Origin: Salmonella bongori NCTC 12419
Lineage (GTDB): Bacteria; Pseudomonadota; Gammaproteobacteria; Enterobacterales; Enterobacteriaceae
Direction of reading: 5' to 3'
DNA length: 64,000 bases
Assembly (NCBI RefSeq): GCF_000252995.1
Contig: NC_015761.1
Span: forward strand, 1,798,001 to 1,862,000
Position numbers and translations under genes: made by a program. Below, piece after piece: positions 1-8,276 of the stretch. Numbering within the stretch: the stretch's first letter is position 1; each line of letters begins with the position of its first letter. Below the pieces are notes generated by a model. That model did no database searches. It was not told the origin of the DNA and was given only the letters and a program-made list of their open reading frames with translations.

Positions 1-510
1 TGTCCAGTCAATTTTACCTGGAACATAGGTAACATATCTATATTGCTCGACGAAAGGAAGAACCGTTTCATCAAGGAGACGTTCTCCATGACAGCCCGAT
101 GCGTATCGCACATCATTATCCTGATCCAATCCATATATTGCTGGTCTTGCGCCATAATTAAACATCTGTTCTTTAGGCAAAACGATTGCATATAAACCGA
201 TTTTTTCATGTCTTTCCAGGCGACTCAATCCCGTTTCTAAATAGGCTGCAATCGGCATATCTGTAAAACATACTGCCGGGGAATTACCATATATTGTTCG
301 GTGACCATTTCGGTATGACCAGGATGAGAAGATTTTATGACTACGTAAAGATAATCTAAGTAAATATTTAGCATCGATGAGATGTGAATGGTGCTGATTA
401 TTAAAACCACAGTGTTCAGGCAGATGAATATGGCTCCCCGTTTCTAAATCAACGTCACGAAAAAAATGAATCAAATAATCGGATAAATCAAATCTGATGT
501 TGTTTTTCAT
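1..510 (-). CDS. Partial uncharacterised protein, C-terminus beyond window
   Basis: The reading frame is open from an ATG at 508-510 on the minus strand to base 1, giving 170 residues with no stop, so the C-terminus lies outside the window. A purine-rich stretch (AAGGGAA) lies about 5 to 11 bases before the ATG. The protein begins MKNNIRFDLSDYLIHFF. Visible blocks are a basic stretch with SWSYRNGHRTIYG, then PAVCFTDMPIAAYLE, then LYAIVLPKEQMFNYGARPAIYG. The CFTD block followed by a YGARP-like block recalls loosely defined AbiGi/DUF2971-like proteins found in defence loci, but this is only an impression. The gene is visibly more AT-rich than the hydrogenase genes next to it, which suggests horizontal transfer. 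Function unknown. Confidence 0.75.
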   Translation of the reverse strand, partial: MKNNIRFDLSDYLIHFFRDVDLETGSHIHLPEHCGFNNQHHSHLIDAKYLLRLSLRSHKIFSSWSYRNGHRTIYGNSPAVCFTDMPIAAYLETGLSRLERHEKIGLYAIVLPKEQMFNYGARPAIYGLDQDNDVRYASGCHGERLLDETVLPFVEQYRYVTYVPGKIDWT

Positions 511-660
511 ACCATTCCCTTTTTCAACTGCTACAGCCTGTTATAGTACTTAAAAATCTTATTTTATATAAAAACCGTTACGCAGTGTGCATCTTTTAAC
601 TATTTATTTTAATGATGTCACATACTATCTTATTACACCAGTTTCTTCCCTCAGAAAAGA

Positions 661-774
661 GTGGACGATTATCGTGCGGAATATCATGCAGAACACCTTA
701 ATTTTTATCTGTTCAGCATCCTGAATGAAGTACGGCAAACCTTACAGGTGGAGGCCCCGACTTATAACGATTAG
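661..774 (+). pseudogene. Possible small ORF or C-terminal gene remnant
   Basis: A frame from a GTG at 661 to TAG at 772-774 encodes 37 residues, VDDYRAEYHAEHLNFYLFSI followed by LNEVRQTLQVEAPTYND. The frame is open further upstream. The composition (aromatic and charged, heptad-like) reads like real protein, but there is no clear ribosome binding site and I do not recognise a family. It may be the tail of a decayed gene. Confidence 0.25.
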
Positions 775-859
775 CGGCCACCGGATCGCTGAACAGAAAA
801 CATTCTGCCCCCTCTTCTCTCCCGCTTTCAAAAAGTGGATGGAACGAAAAAGGCGCTTT

Positions 860-1046
860 TTATACCTCATCCCTGTGCTCGCCGAAAAACCGATAATGGG
901 CATAAATATGCCGCAATAAGCTATACCCACACAGTTCACATTGTTTCTTATCGCCAATCAGATACGCTTTTTTCACATTATTTCTGGCGACGTGCGCCAG
1001 TGCAGAGTGAATAGGGATCGTTTTCGCGCTCACGCGTAATGCGATG
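860..1046 (-). pseudogene. Gene remnant with a CxxC motif
   Basis: On the minus strand a frame is open from just after a TAA near 1045 to a TAA at 860-862, with no good start codon. It encodes about 60 residues including HVARNNVKKAYLIGDKKQ, CELCGYSLLRHIYAH and a final YRFFGEHRDEV. The CELC pair followed by two histidines looks like part of a zinc-binding unit. No start and no recognisable N-terminus point to a decayed fragment, possibly of the same acquired block as the left-edge gene. Confidence 0.3.
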
Positions 1047-1137
1047 ACTTACCTTGCCGGGAGAACGTCGCCATTCCCGCAAAAGCGCCTTATGCCCCTG
1101 GCGGAGCGTGGTGCAAAAAGGAGAAAAAAGACGCGTT

Positions 1138-2256
1138 ATGAATAACGAGGAGACCTTTTATCAAGCCATGCGCCGTAAAGGAGTGACCCGGCGCAGCTTT
1201 CTCAAATTCTGTAGCCTTGCCGCGACGTCGCTGGGACTGGGTGCCGGCATGACGCCCAAAATTGCCTGGGCGTTGGAGAATAAGCCCCGAATTCCGGTTG
1301 TCTGGATCCATGGGCTGGAATGTACCTGCTGTACCGAATCCTTTATCCGCTCTTCGCACCCGCTAGCCAAAGATGTGATCCTCTCGCTTATCTCCCTCGA
1401 CTATGACGACACCCTGATGGCGGCCGCCGGAACACAGGCTGAAGAAGTCTTCGACGATATCACTACTCGCTACGCCGGGAAGTACATTCTGGCGGTGGAA
1501 GGCAATCCGCCGCTGGGAGAGCAAGGGATGTTCTGTATTAGCGGTGGTCGCCCGTTTATTGAAAAACTGAAAAAAGCCGCCGCGGGGGCCAGCGCTATTA
1601 TTGCCTGGGGAAACTGTGCCTCCTGGGGTTGCGTCCAGGCCGCCCGCCCCAATCCAACCCGGGCAACGCCTATCGACAAAGTGATCACCGACAAGCCAAT
1701 CGTAAAAGTTCCCGGCTGCCCGCCGATCCCGGACGTCATGAGCGCCATTATTACCTATATGGTGACGTTTGACCGTCTACCAGAACTCGATCGCATGGGC
1801 CGTCCACTGATGTTTTACGGCCAGCGTATCCACGATAAATGCTACCGCCGCGCCCATTTTGACGCCGGTGAGTTTGTCGAGAGCTGGGATGATGACGCCG
1901 CCCGCAAGGGATACTGTTTGTACAAGATGGGCTGTAAAGGCCCAACCACTTATAACGCCTGTTCCTCTACCCGCTGGAATGACGGCGTCTCTTTCCCTAT
2001 CCAGTCCGGCCACGGCTGTCTGGGATGCTCAGAAAATGGTTTCTGGGATCGCGGCTCGTTTTATAGCCGCGTGGTGGACATCCCGCAGATGGGTACGCAC
2101 TCAACCGCCGATACGGTGGGTCTGACCGCGCTTGGCGTGGTCGCTGCGGGCGTTGGCGGACATGCTGTCGCCAGCGCTATCAACCAACGCAAACGCCATC
2201 AACAGCAATTAACGCAAGCAGAACAACAGTCGGACAACGAGGATAAGCAGGCATGA
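1138..2256 (+). CDS. hyaA: Hydrogenase-1 small subunit, Tat-exported
   Basis: Small, iron-sulphur subunit of the uptake [NiFe] hydrogenase 1, which passes electrons from H2 oxidation to HyaC at the periplasmic face of the inner membrane. The 372-residue product matches the E. coli length. A twin-arginine signal (TRRSFLKF, residues 17-24) precedes a hydrophobic segment ending in AWA near residue 44. The proximal cluster region reads GLECTCCTES, with cysteines at 62, 64 and 65; the extra Cys64, with a second one in the CASWGC block, is the hallmark of oxygen-tolerant hydrogenases. A C-terminal membrane helix (GLTALGVVAAGVGG) anchors it. The ATG at 1138 is chosen over an in-frame ATG at 1054 because AAAAAGGAG precedes it and the signal peptide begins there. 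The stop overlaps the hyaB start (ATGA). Confidence 0.97.
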   Translation: MNNEETFYQAMRRKGVTRRSFLKFCSLAATSLGLGAGMTPKIAWALENKPRIPVVWIHGLECTCCTESFIRSSHPLAKDVILSLISLDYDDTLMAAAGTQAEEVFDDITTRYAGKYILAVEGNPPLGEQGMFCISGGRPFIEKLKKAAAGASAIIAWGNCASWGCVQAARPNPTRATPIDKVITDKPIVKVPGCPPIPDVMSAIITYMVTFDRLPELDRMGRPLMFYGQRIHDKCYRRAHFDAGEFVESWDDDAARKGYCLYKMGCKGPTTYNACSSTRWNDGVSFPIQSGHGCLGCSENGFWDRGSFYSRVVDIPQMGTHSTADTVGLTALGVVAAGVGGHAVASAINQRKRHQQQLTQAEQQSDNEDKQA

Positions 2257-4046
2257 GTAACCAGTATCAAACCCAGGGCTACACCATCAACAATGCCGGT
2301 CGCCGTCTGGTCGTGGACCCTATTACCCGCATCGAAGGGCATATGCGCTGCGAAGTCAATATCGACGAGCAGAACATGATTACCAATGCGGTTTCCTGCG
2401 GCACGATGTTTCGCGGGCTGGAGATCATTCTGCAAGGCCGTGATCCGCGTGATGCCTGGGCGTTTGTTGAACGTATTTGTGGTGTCTGTACCGGCGTACA
2501 TGCTCTGGCGTCGGTGTACGCTATCGAAGATGCAATTGGTATCCAGGTGCCGGACAACGCCAATATTATACGTAACATCATGCTGGCTACATTGTGGTGC
2601 CATGATCATCTGGTCCATTTTTATCAGTTGGCCGGGATGGACTGGATTGATGTCCTGAATGCGTTGAAAGCCGATCCACGCGCCACTTCACAGTTGGCGC
2701 AAAGCCTTTCCGCCTGGCCGATGTCATCGCCGGGCTACTTCTTTGACGTACAAAATCGTTTAAAGAAATTTGTCGACGGCGGCCAGCTTGGGATCTTCCG
2801 CAACGGTTACTGGGGACACCCACAGTATAAGTTGTCGCCAGAAGCCAACCTGATGGGCTTTGCCCACTATCTGGAAGCCCTCGACTTCCAGCGCGAAATA
2901 ATCAAAATCCATACGGTGTTCGGCGGTAAAAACCCCCATCCTAACTGGATCGTCGGCGGTATGCCGTGTGCTATCAATCTTGATCAACGCGGCGCGGTCG
3001 GTGCTATCAATATGGAGCGCCTCAACCTGGTACAGTCGATCATTACCCGCACCGCCGACTTCATTAACAACGTGATGGTTCCGGACGCTCTGGCCATCGG
3101 TCAGTTCAATAAAGCATGGAGTCAAATTGGTACCGGTCTTTCGGATAAATGTGTTCTGAGCTATGGCGCATTTCCGGACATCGCCAATGATTTCAGCCAG
3201 CAAAGTCTGCTCATGCCGGGCGGCGCGGTGATCAATGGTGATTTTAAAAATGTCATGCCAGTCGATTTGGCCGATCCTCAGCAGATACAGGAGTTCGTGG
3301 ATCATGCCTGGTACCGCTATCCTGACGATCAACTGGGTCGCCATCCTTTTGATGGGATTACCGAGCCCTGGTATAACCCAGGCGATGTCAAAGGCAGCGA
3401 TACGCATATCCAGCAACTCAACGAGCAGGAACGCTACTCCTGGATCAAAGCGCCGCGCTGGCGCGGTCATGCCATGGAAGTCGGCCCGCTCGCCCGGACG
3501 CTTATTGCCTACCACAAAGGCGATGCCGCCACCATAGAGTCGGTAGATAGCATGATGTCCGCCCTTAAACTGCCGCTCTCCGGTATCCAGTCGACGCTTG
3601 GCCGTATTTTATGCCGCGCGCACGAAGCGCAATGGGCCGTCAATAAGCTACAGTATTTTTTCGACAGGCTTATGACCAACCTGAAAAACGGCGACCTGGC
3701 CACCGCCAATACCGAGAAATGGGAACCGGCCAGTTGGCCGCAGCACTGCCGCGGTATCGGTTTTACCGAAGCGCCTCGCGGAGCGTTGGGACACTGGGCG
3801 TCAATACGCGATCAAAAAATCGATCTCTATCAGTGTGTAGTACCCACCACCTGGAACGCCAGCCCGCGCGATCCTAAAAAACAGATCGGCGCTTATGAAG
3901 CGGCATTGATGGGAACGCAAATGGCGATTCCCGACCAACCGTTAGAAATCCTGAGAACGCTGCACAGCTTCGACCCCTGCCTGGCCTGTTCAACTCATGT
4001 CCTCGGAGACGACGGCAGCGAACTCATTTCCGTTCAGGTACGTTAA
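2253..4046 (+). CDS. hyaB: Hydrogenase-1 large subunit
   Basis: Catalytic NiFe subunit of hydrogenase 1; 597 residues. The N-terminal nickel ligand motif RICGVCTG and the C-terminal motif DPCLACSTH supply the four cysteines that bind the NiFe centre. The last 15 residues (VLGDDGSELISVQVR), after the DPCLACSTH histidine, are the extension removed by the HyaD protease after metal insertion. It has no signal peptide and is expected to travel through the Tat pathway bound to HyaA. It overlaps hyaA by four bases and is followed 18 bases later by hyaC, consistent with one transcript. Confidence 0.97.
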   Translation: MSNQYQTQGYTINNAGRRLVVDPITRIEGHMRCEVNIDEQNMITNAVSCGTMFRGLEIILQGRDPRDAWAFVERICGVCTGVHALASVYAIEDAIGIQVPDNANIIRNIMLATLWCHDHLVHFYQLAGMDWIDVLNALKADPRATSQLAQSLSAWPMSSPGYFFDVQNRLKKFVDGGQLGIFRNGYWGHPQYKLSPEANLMGFAHYLEALDFQREIIKIHTVFGGKNPHPNWIVGGMPCAINLDQRGAVGAINMERLNLVQSIITRTADFINNVMVPDALAIGQFNKAWSQIGTGLSDKCVLSYGAFPDIANDFSQQSLLMPGGAVINGDFKNVMPVDLADPQQIQEFVDHAWYRYPDDQLGRHPFDGITEPWYNPGDVKGSDTHIQQLNEQERYSWIKAPRWRGHAMEVGPLARTLIAYHKGDAATIESVDSMMSALKLPLSGIQSTLGRILCRAHEAQWAVNKLQYFFDRLMTNLKNGDLATANTEKWEPASWPQHCRGIGFTEAPRGALGHWASIRDQKIDLYQCVVPTTWNASPRDPKKQIGAYEAALMGTQMAIPDQPLEILRTLHSFDPCLACSTHVLGDDGSELISVQVR

Positions 4047-4064
4047 GCGTTAAGGAAAAGAACG

Positions 4065-4796
4065 ATGACTGGAAAGCTATCTGCACGCGTCGGGGAGGCG
4101 CGTGATACTGCCGTCAGCCACTATGTGTTTGAGGCGCCGGTGCGCCTGTGGCACTGGCTAACGGTGGCCTGCATGTTGGTACTAATGGTGACAGGCTACT
4201 TCATTGGCCGACCGCTACCGTCGGTGAGTGGCGAGGCAACCTACCTGTTTTACATGGGCTATATCCGTCTACTCCATTTTACCGCCGCGATGATTTTCAC
4301 CGTGCTGCTGCTGGGGCGAATTTACTGGGCCTGTGTCGGCAACCGTTACTCGCGAGAGCTGTTTATCGTCCCGGTCTGGCGCCGCAGTTGGTGGCAGGGC
4401 GCTTTCTCTGTGGTTCGCTGGTACCTGTTTCTGGAAAAAAAACCGCGGAGCGACATCGGACATAATCCTGTCGCGCAGGCTGCAATGTTCGGCTATTTCC
4501 TGCTGTCAGTATTTATGATCCTGACCGGTTTCGCTCTGTTTGCCGAACATAGCCAGTACGCCATTTTTGCGCCGTTCCGTTACGTAGTTGAATTTTTCTA
4601 CTGGACGGGGGGGAACTCCATTGATATTCACAGTTGGCACCGGCTGGGCATGTGGCTGATTGCTGCCTTCATCGTTGGACACGTTTACCTCGCTATCCGG
4701 GAAGACATTATGTCCGACGATACGGTGATCTCCACCATGATCAATGGCTATCGCAGCCATAAATTCCCCAAACCGCACGACAAGGAGGTTTCATGA
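4065..4796 (+). CDS. hyaC: Hydrogenase-1 b-type cytochrome subunit
   Basis: Membrane cytochrome b of 243 residues that takes electrons from HyaA and reduces quinone. Four hydrophobic segments are visible, starting near LWHWLTVACMLVLMVTGYFIG. Histidines in the first, second and last helices (LWHW, RLLHFTAAMIF, HSWHRLGMW) are the likely haem b ligands, as in the HupC/HyaC family. Start ATG at 4065 follows AAGGAAAAG. The stop overlaps the hyaD start (ATGA). Confidence 0.96.
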   Translation: MTGKLSARVGEARDTAVSHYVFEAPVRLWHWLTVACMLVLMVTGYFIGRPLPSVSGEATYLFYMGYIRLLHFTAAMIFTVLLLGRIYWACVGNRYSRELFIVPVWRRSWWQGAFSVVRWYLFLEKKPRSDIGHNPVAQAAMFGYFLLSVFMILTGFALFAEHSQYAIFAPFRYVVEFFYWTGGNSIDIHSWHRLGMWLIAAFIVGHVYLAIREDIMSDDTVISTMINGYRSHKFPKPHDKEVS

Positions 4797-5389
4797 ATGC
4801 GCAACGCGTAGTGGTGATGGGATTAGGGAACCTGTTATGGGCCGATGAAGGGTTCGGTATTCGGGTCGCAGAACGGCTGTATGCCCATTATTACTGGCCT
4901 GAAGAGGTAGAAATTGTTGACGGCGGTACGCAAGGACTCAACCTGTTGGGTTACGTTGAGCAAGCCAGCCATCTCCTGCTTCTTGACGCGATCGACTACG
5001 GTCTTGCGCCAGGCAGCCTGCGAACCTATGCCGGTGAGAAAGTCCCGGCATATCTCAGCGCCAAAAAAATGAGCCTGCATCAAAACAGTTTTTCTGAAGT
5101 CCTGGCGCTGGCAGACATCCGCGGCCATCTACCCTCTCACATTGCGCTTGTCGGCCTGCAACCGGCGCTACTGGACGAATACGGCGGTAGTCTGACCGGG
5201 ATAGCTCGCGCCCAACTTCCGGCGGCGGAACAAGCCGCTCTGACGCAACTGGCCGCCTGGGGGATCGTCCCGCAGGTCAACGAGGCCGCCCGCTGCCTGA
5301 ACTATGAGTGCCTGTCGATGGAAAACTATGAAGGGGTACGTATACGTCAGTACCAGACACGTCTGGAGGGTAAAAGAAGTGGCGAATGA
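4793..5389 (+). CDS. hyaD: Hydrogenase-1 maturation endopeptidase
   Basis: Protease of the HycI/HybD family that trims the C-terminal extension of HyaB once nickel is in place; 198 residues, cytoplasmic. The N-terminal motif VMGLGNLLWADEGFG carries Glu19, and Asp65 (LLLLDAIDYG) and His96 (SLHQNSF) are the other expected nickel-sensing ligands. The start overlaps the end of hyaC by four bases and AAGGAGG precedes it. The C-terminus overlaps the start of hyaE. Confidence 0.95.
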   Translation: MNAQRVVVMGLGNLLWADEGFGIRVAERLYAHYYWPEEVEIVDGGTQGLNLLGYVEQASHLLLLDAIDYGLAPGSLRTYAGEKVPAYLSAKKMSLHQNSFSEVLALADIRGHLPSHIALVGLQPALLDEYGGSLTGIARAQLPAAEQAALTQLAAWGIVPQVNEAARCLNYECLSMENYEGVRIRQYQTRLEGKRSGE

Positions 5390-5783
5390 CACCCCATTTT
5401 CTGCGCTATGGCAACGCTTGTTAACCCGGGGATGGCAACCGGTAGAGGTTTCCACGGTTGATGACTGGATAAGCCAGGTCCGGGATGGCGTTATCCTGCT
5501 GAGTAGCGATCCACGACGTACGCCGGAAGTCAGCGATAATCCTGTAATGATCGCCGAGGTGCTGCGCGAGTTTCCACAGTTTGACTGGCAGGTAGCCGTA
5601 GCCGATCTCGAACAAAGTGAGGCTATTGGCGATCGCTTTAATATACGCCGGTTTCCGGCGACGCTGGTCTTTACCAACGGTGAACTACGCGGCACGCTTA
5701 TCGGCATTCACCCCTGGGCCGAGCTGTTCGCGATGATGCGTTCAATCGTTGACACTCCCGCGCCGCAGGAGGCGGAACAATGA
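5379..5783 (+). CDS. hyaE: Hydrogenase-1 assembly chaperone HyaE, GTG start
   Basis: Thioredoxin-fold chaperone of 134 residues, thought to check the Tat precursor HyaA during assembly. The fold is suggested by DRFNIRRFPATLVF near the middle; the thioredoxin CxxC is absent, as is normal for HyaE. I chose the GTG at 5379 (VANDTPFSALWQRL) because it aligns with the E. coli N-terminus and GGAGGG lies 9 to 14 bases upstream inside hyaD. An in-frame ATG at 5304 would add 25 residues coded within hyaD and is unlikely. Overlaps hyaD by 11 bases and hyaF by 4. Confidence 0.92.
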   Translation: MANDTPFSALWQRLLTRGWQPVEVSTVDDWISQVRDGVILLSSDPRRTPEVSDNPVMIAEVLREFPQFDWQVAVADLEQSEAIGDRFNIRRFPATLVFTNGELRGTLIGIHPWAELFAMMRSIVDTPAPQEAEQ

Positions 5784-6628
5784 GTAACACCTTTTTCCAT
5801 CTGCTCGGGCCGGGTACACAGCCAGACGACGCCGATTTTTCAATGAATCCCTTGCCGCTCACCTGTCAGGTCAATGGCGACCCAAGTATGGCGGCGCTGG
5901 AGCGATGCCCCCACAGCGCGACGGTGATGACGCTGTTAGCCGATCTGCGGCACCAGCTTGCCCGGCGCATCCCGGAAGTCGGCGACGTGCTGGGATGGGA
6001 GTTATCTTCCCTGAATGCCGATGATCTCTCATTCCTTAATACGTTATTGGGCGAAGGCGAAGTCTCGGTACGTATTCAACATCCGGACGGAAGTGAAAGC
6101 GAGATTCAGGAGACCATCTTCTGCGGCCTGTGGCGGGTACGCCATCTGCATAACCGACGCCTGCTGACGGATCGTCTGGAAGCGGGTAGCGCGCCTCTGA
6201 TTTTGTGGCAAGTGGCTACTGCCGATACGCTGCCTGACGACTCCCTGCTGCCTCCGCCTGTCGCTGGTCTGATGAATGGACTGCCGTTGGCTTATGAATT
6301 ATTGGCGCACGTGCGCGATCCGGCGATGCAACCTCACAGCATTAATTTGACCCAACTCCCGCTCAGCGAGGCCGATCGTCTTTTTCTGGCGCGCTTATGC
6401 GGCCACGGGAATATCCAGATCCGCATCTCGGGCTATGGCGAAAGTCAAATCAACGCCACGGCATTACGCCATCTTTGGCATGTACGTTGCCTGGACGCGC
6501 TGAAAGGACCGTTGTTCGACAGCTATGAGATTTGTCCTCTGCCTGAACTGGTGCTGGCGGCGCCGGAAGATCTGGCCGACTCGCGCCAGCGCCTGGATGA
6601 AGTCTGCCGATGGCTGGAGGCACGCTAA
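5780..6628 (+). CDS. hyaF: Hydrogenase-1 maturation protein HyaF
   Basis: Last gene of the hya operon; 282 residues, close to the E. coli protein. HyaF/HupH family members help nickel or iron-sulphur cluster insertion during maturation of the hydrogenase, though the exact step is not settled. Two related halves can be seen: SSLNADDLSFLNTLLGEGEV with a WRVRHLHN block in the first, and LPLSEADRLFLARLCGHGNI with LWHVRCLD in the second, suggesting an internal duplication. It is soluble. The start overlaps the hyaE stop (ATGA). Confidence 0.93.
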   Translation: MSNTFFHLLGPGTQPDDADFSMNPLPLTCQVNGDPSMAALERCPHSATVMTLLADLRHQLARRIPEVGDVLGWELSSLNADDLSFLNTLLGEGEVSVRIQHPDGSESEIQETIFCGLWRVRHLHNRRLLTDRLEAGSAPLILWQVATADTLPDDSLLPPPVAGLMNGLPLAYELLAHVRDPAMQPHSINLTQLPLSEADRLFLARLCGHGNIQIRISGYGESQINATALRHLWHVRCLDALKGPLFDSYEICPLPELVLAAPEDLADSRQRLDEVCRWLEAR

Positions 6629-6720
6629 TCCTTTCCAACAGGAATGTCACCTGTACCCGGTAGTGATTAGACCCGCTATTCATCGGCTTTTTTACCCTCT
6701 TTCCGCCTACAGGAGTTAGC

Positions 6721-8265
6721 ATGTGGGATGTCATTGACTTATCGCGCTGGCAGTTTGCGCTGACCGCGTTGTATCATTTTTTATTCGTTCCTCTTACGCT
6801 TGGACTGATTTTTTTGCTGGCCGTCATGGAGACTATCTATGTGGTGACGGGGAAGACCGTCTACCGCGATATGACGCGTTTCTGGGGCAAGCTCTTCGGG
6901 ATCAATTTTGCTCTCGGTGTGGCTACCGGCCTGACCATGGAGTTTCAATTCGGGACTAACTGGTCGCTCTATTCCAACTATGTAGGGGATATTTTCGGTG
7001 CGCCGCTGGCGATGGAAGCACTACTGGCCTTCTTTCTCGAATCCACTTTCGTCGGCCTGTTCTTTTTCGGCTGGCAGCGGCTGAATAAATACCAGCATTT
7101 GCTGGTCACCTGGCTGGTGGCCTTTGGTTCTAATATTTCAGCGCTCTGGATCCTGAACGCCAATGGCTGGATGCAATATCCTACCGGCGCCCATTTCAAT
7201 ATTGATACCCTGCGTATGGAAATGAGCAGCTTTAGTGATCTGGTTTTTAACCCTGTCAGTCAGGTGAAATTTGTCCATACCGTCATGTCCGGTTATGTCA
7301 CTGGCGCCATGTTTATTATGTCCATCAGCGCCTGGTATCTGTTGCGTGGCCGCGAGCGCGAAGTCGCGTTGCGCTCGTTTGCTATTGGATCAGTATTCGG
7401 TACTCTCGCCATTCTGGGTACCCTGCAACTGGGGGACAGTTCGGCCTATGAAGTCGCCCGGATTCAGCCGGTGAAACTGGCGGCGATGGAGGGAGAATGG
7501 CAAACCGAACCCGCACCCGCGCCGTTTCATTTGGTCGCCTGGCCGCAACAGGAACAAGAACGTAATGCCTTTGCCGTGAAGATCCCCGCTCTGCTGGGTA
7601 TTTTGGCCACCCACTCTTTAGATACGCCGGTTCCGGGGTTAAAAAACCTGATGGATGACGCTCTGCCGCGTCTGAAGCGTGGCCGCGAGGCCTGGCTACT
7701 GATGCAGGAGATTGCGCAGGGCAATCGCTCACCGCAGGTATTGAATGCGTTTCACGCTGTTGAAGGTGATCTGGGTTACGGCATCCTGCTGGCGAAATAT
7801 GCCCCGGATATGAACCATGTGACGCCGGAGCAGTATCGTGCGGCCCAGCGTGGCGCAATTCCCCAGGTGGCGCCGGTGTTCTGGAGTTTTCGCGTTATGG
7901 TTGGCTGCGGCTCGCTGCTGTTAGTGGTGATGTTGATTGCGTTGATACAGACGCTGCGAATGCGTATCGACCAGCATCGCTGGGTCTTGCGTATGGCGCT
8001 CTGGAGCCTGCCGTTACCGTGGATTGCCATTGAAGCCGGTTGGTTTATGACGGAGTTTGGCCGTCAACCCTGGGCGATTCAGGACATTCTGCCGACCTGG
8101 TACGCTCACTCCGCGCTGACGCCTGGCCAGTTGGCCTTCTCAATGGGGCTTATCCTCGGACTTTACACCCTGTTTTTAATCGCGGAAGTCTATCTGATGC
8201 AGAAGTACGCGCGTCTTGGGCCGAGCGCCATGCAACATCAACAACAAGCGCAACAACAGGGATAA
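6721..8265 (+). CDS. appC: Cytochrome bd-II ubiquinol oxidase subunit I
   Basis: Subunit I of a bd-type terminal oxidase (CydA family, also called cbdA); 514 residues, integral inner-membrane protein that oxidises quinol and carries haems b558, b595 and d. The N-terminal block LTALYHFLFVPLTLGL holds the conserved haem b595 histidine, and GWFMTEFGRQPW near residue 440 is the family signature. The periplasmic Q loop is in the 250-350 region. It lies 92 bases after hyaF in the same direction, the same arrangement as E. coli hya-appCB, so hydrogenase and oxidase are probably co-expressed under oxygen limitation or stationary phase. An AGGAG ribosome site precedes the ATG. Confidence 0.96.
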   Translation: MWDVIDLSRWQFALTALYHFLFVPLTLGLIFLLAVMETIYVVTGKTVYRDMTRFWGKLFGINFALGVATGLTMEFQFGTNWSLYSNYVGDIFGAPLAMEALLAFFLESTFVGLFFFGWQRLNKYQHLLVTWLVAFGSNISALWILNANGWMQYPTGAHFNIDTLRMEMSSFSDLVFNPVSQVKFVHTVMSGYVTGAMFIMSISAWYLLRGREREVALRSFAIGSVFGTLAILGTLQLGDSSAYEVARIQPVKLAAMEGEWQTEPAPAPFHLVAWPQQEQERNAFAVKIPALLGILATHSLDTPVPGLKNLMDDALPRLKRGREAWLLMQEIAQGNRSPQVLNAFHAVEGDLGYGILLAKYAPDMNHVTPEQYRAAQRGAIPQVAPVFWSFRVMVGCGSLLLVVMLIALIQTLRMRIDQHRWVLRMALWSLPLPWIAIEAGWFMTEFGRQPWAIQDILPTWYAHSALTPGQLAFSMGLILGLYTLFLIAEVYLMQKYARLGPSAMQHQQQAQQQG

Positions 8266-8276
8266 AGGAGACAATC

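Larger units (their letters stand above)
511..1137. other. AT-rich spacer upstream of hyaA with gene debris
   Basis: This 627-base stretch contains no intact gene I can recognise. It holds two short open stretches that look like gene remnants, listed separately, and then the region expected to carry hya control signals. The first part (about 530-660) is very AT-rich and could hold the promoter of the minus-strand gene at the left edge. A Shine-Dalgarno sequence for hyaA (AAAAAGGAG) lies near 1115-1123. I could not identify specific operators with confidence. Confidence 0.6.

Noticed and set aside
1054..1137. Upstream in-frame ATG extending hyaA
   Set aside because: It would put 28 residues before the Tat signal; the ATG at 1138 has the ribosome site and matches the family.
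2760..3515. A 251-codon open frame antisense to hyaB
   Set aside because: Same reason: shadow of a long, conserved gene, no start signal.
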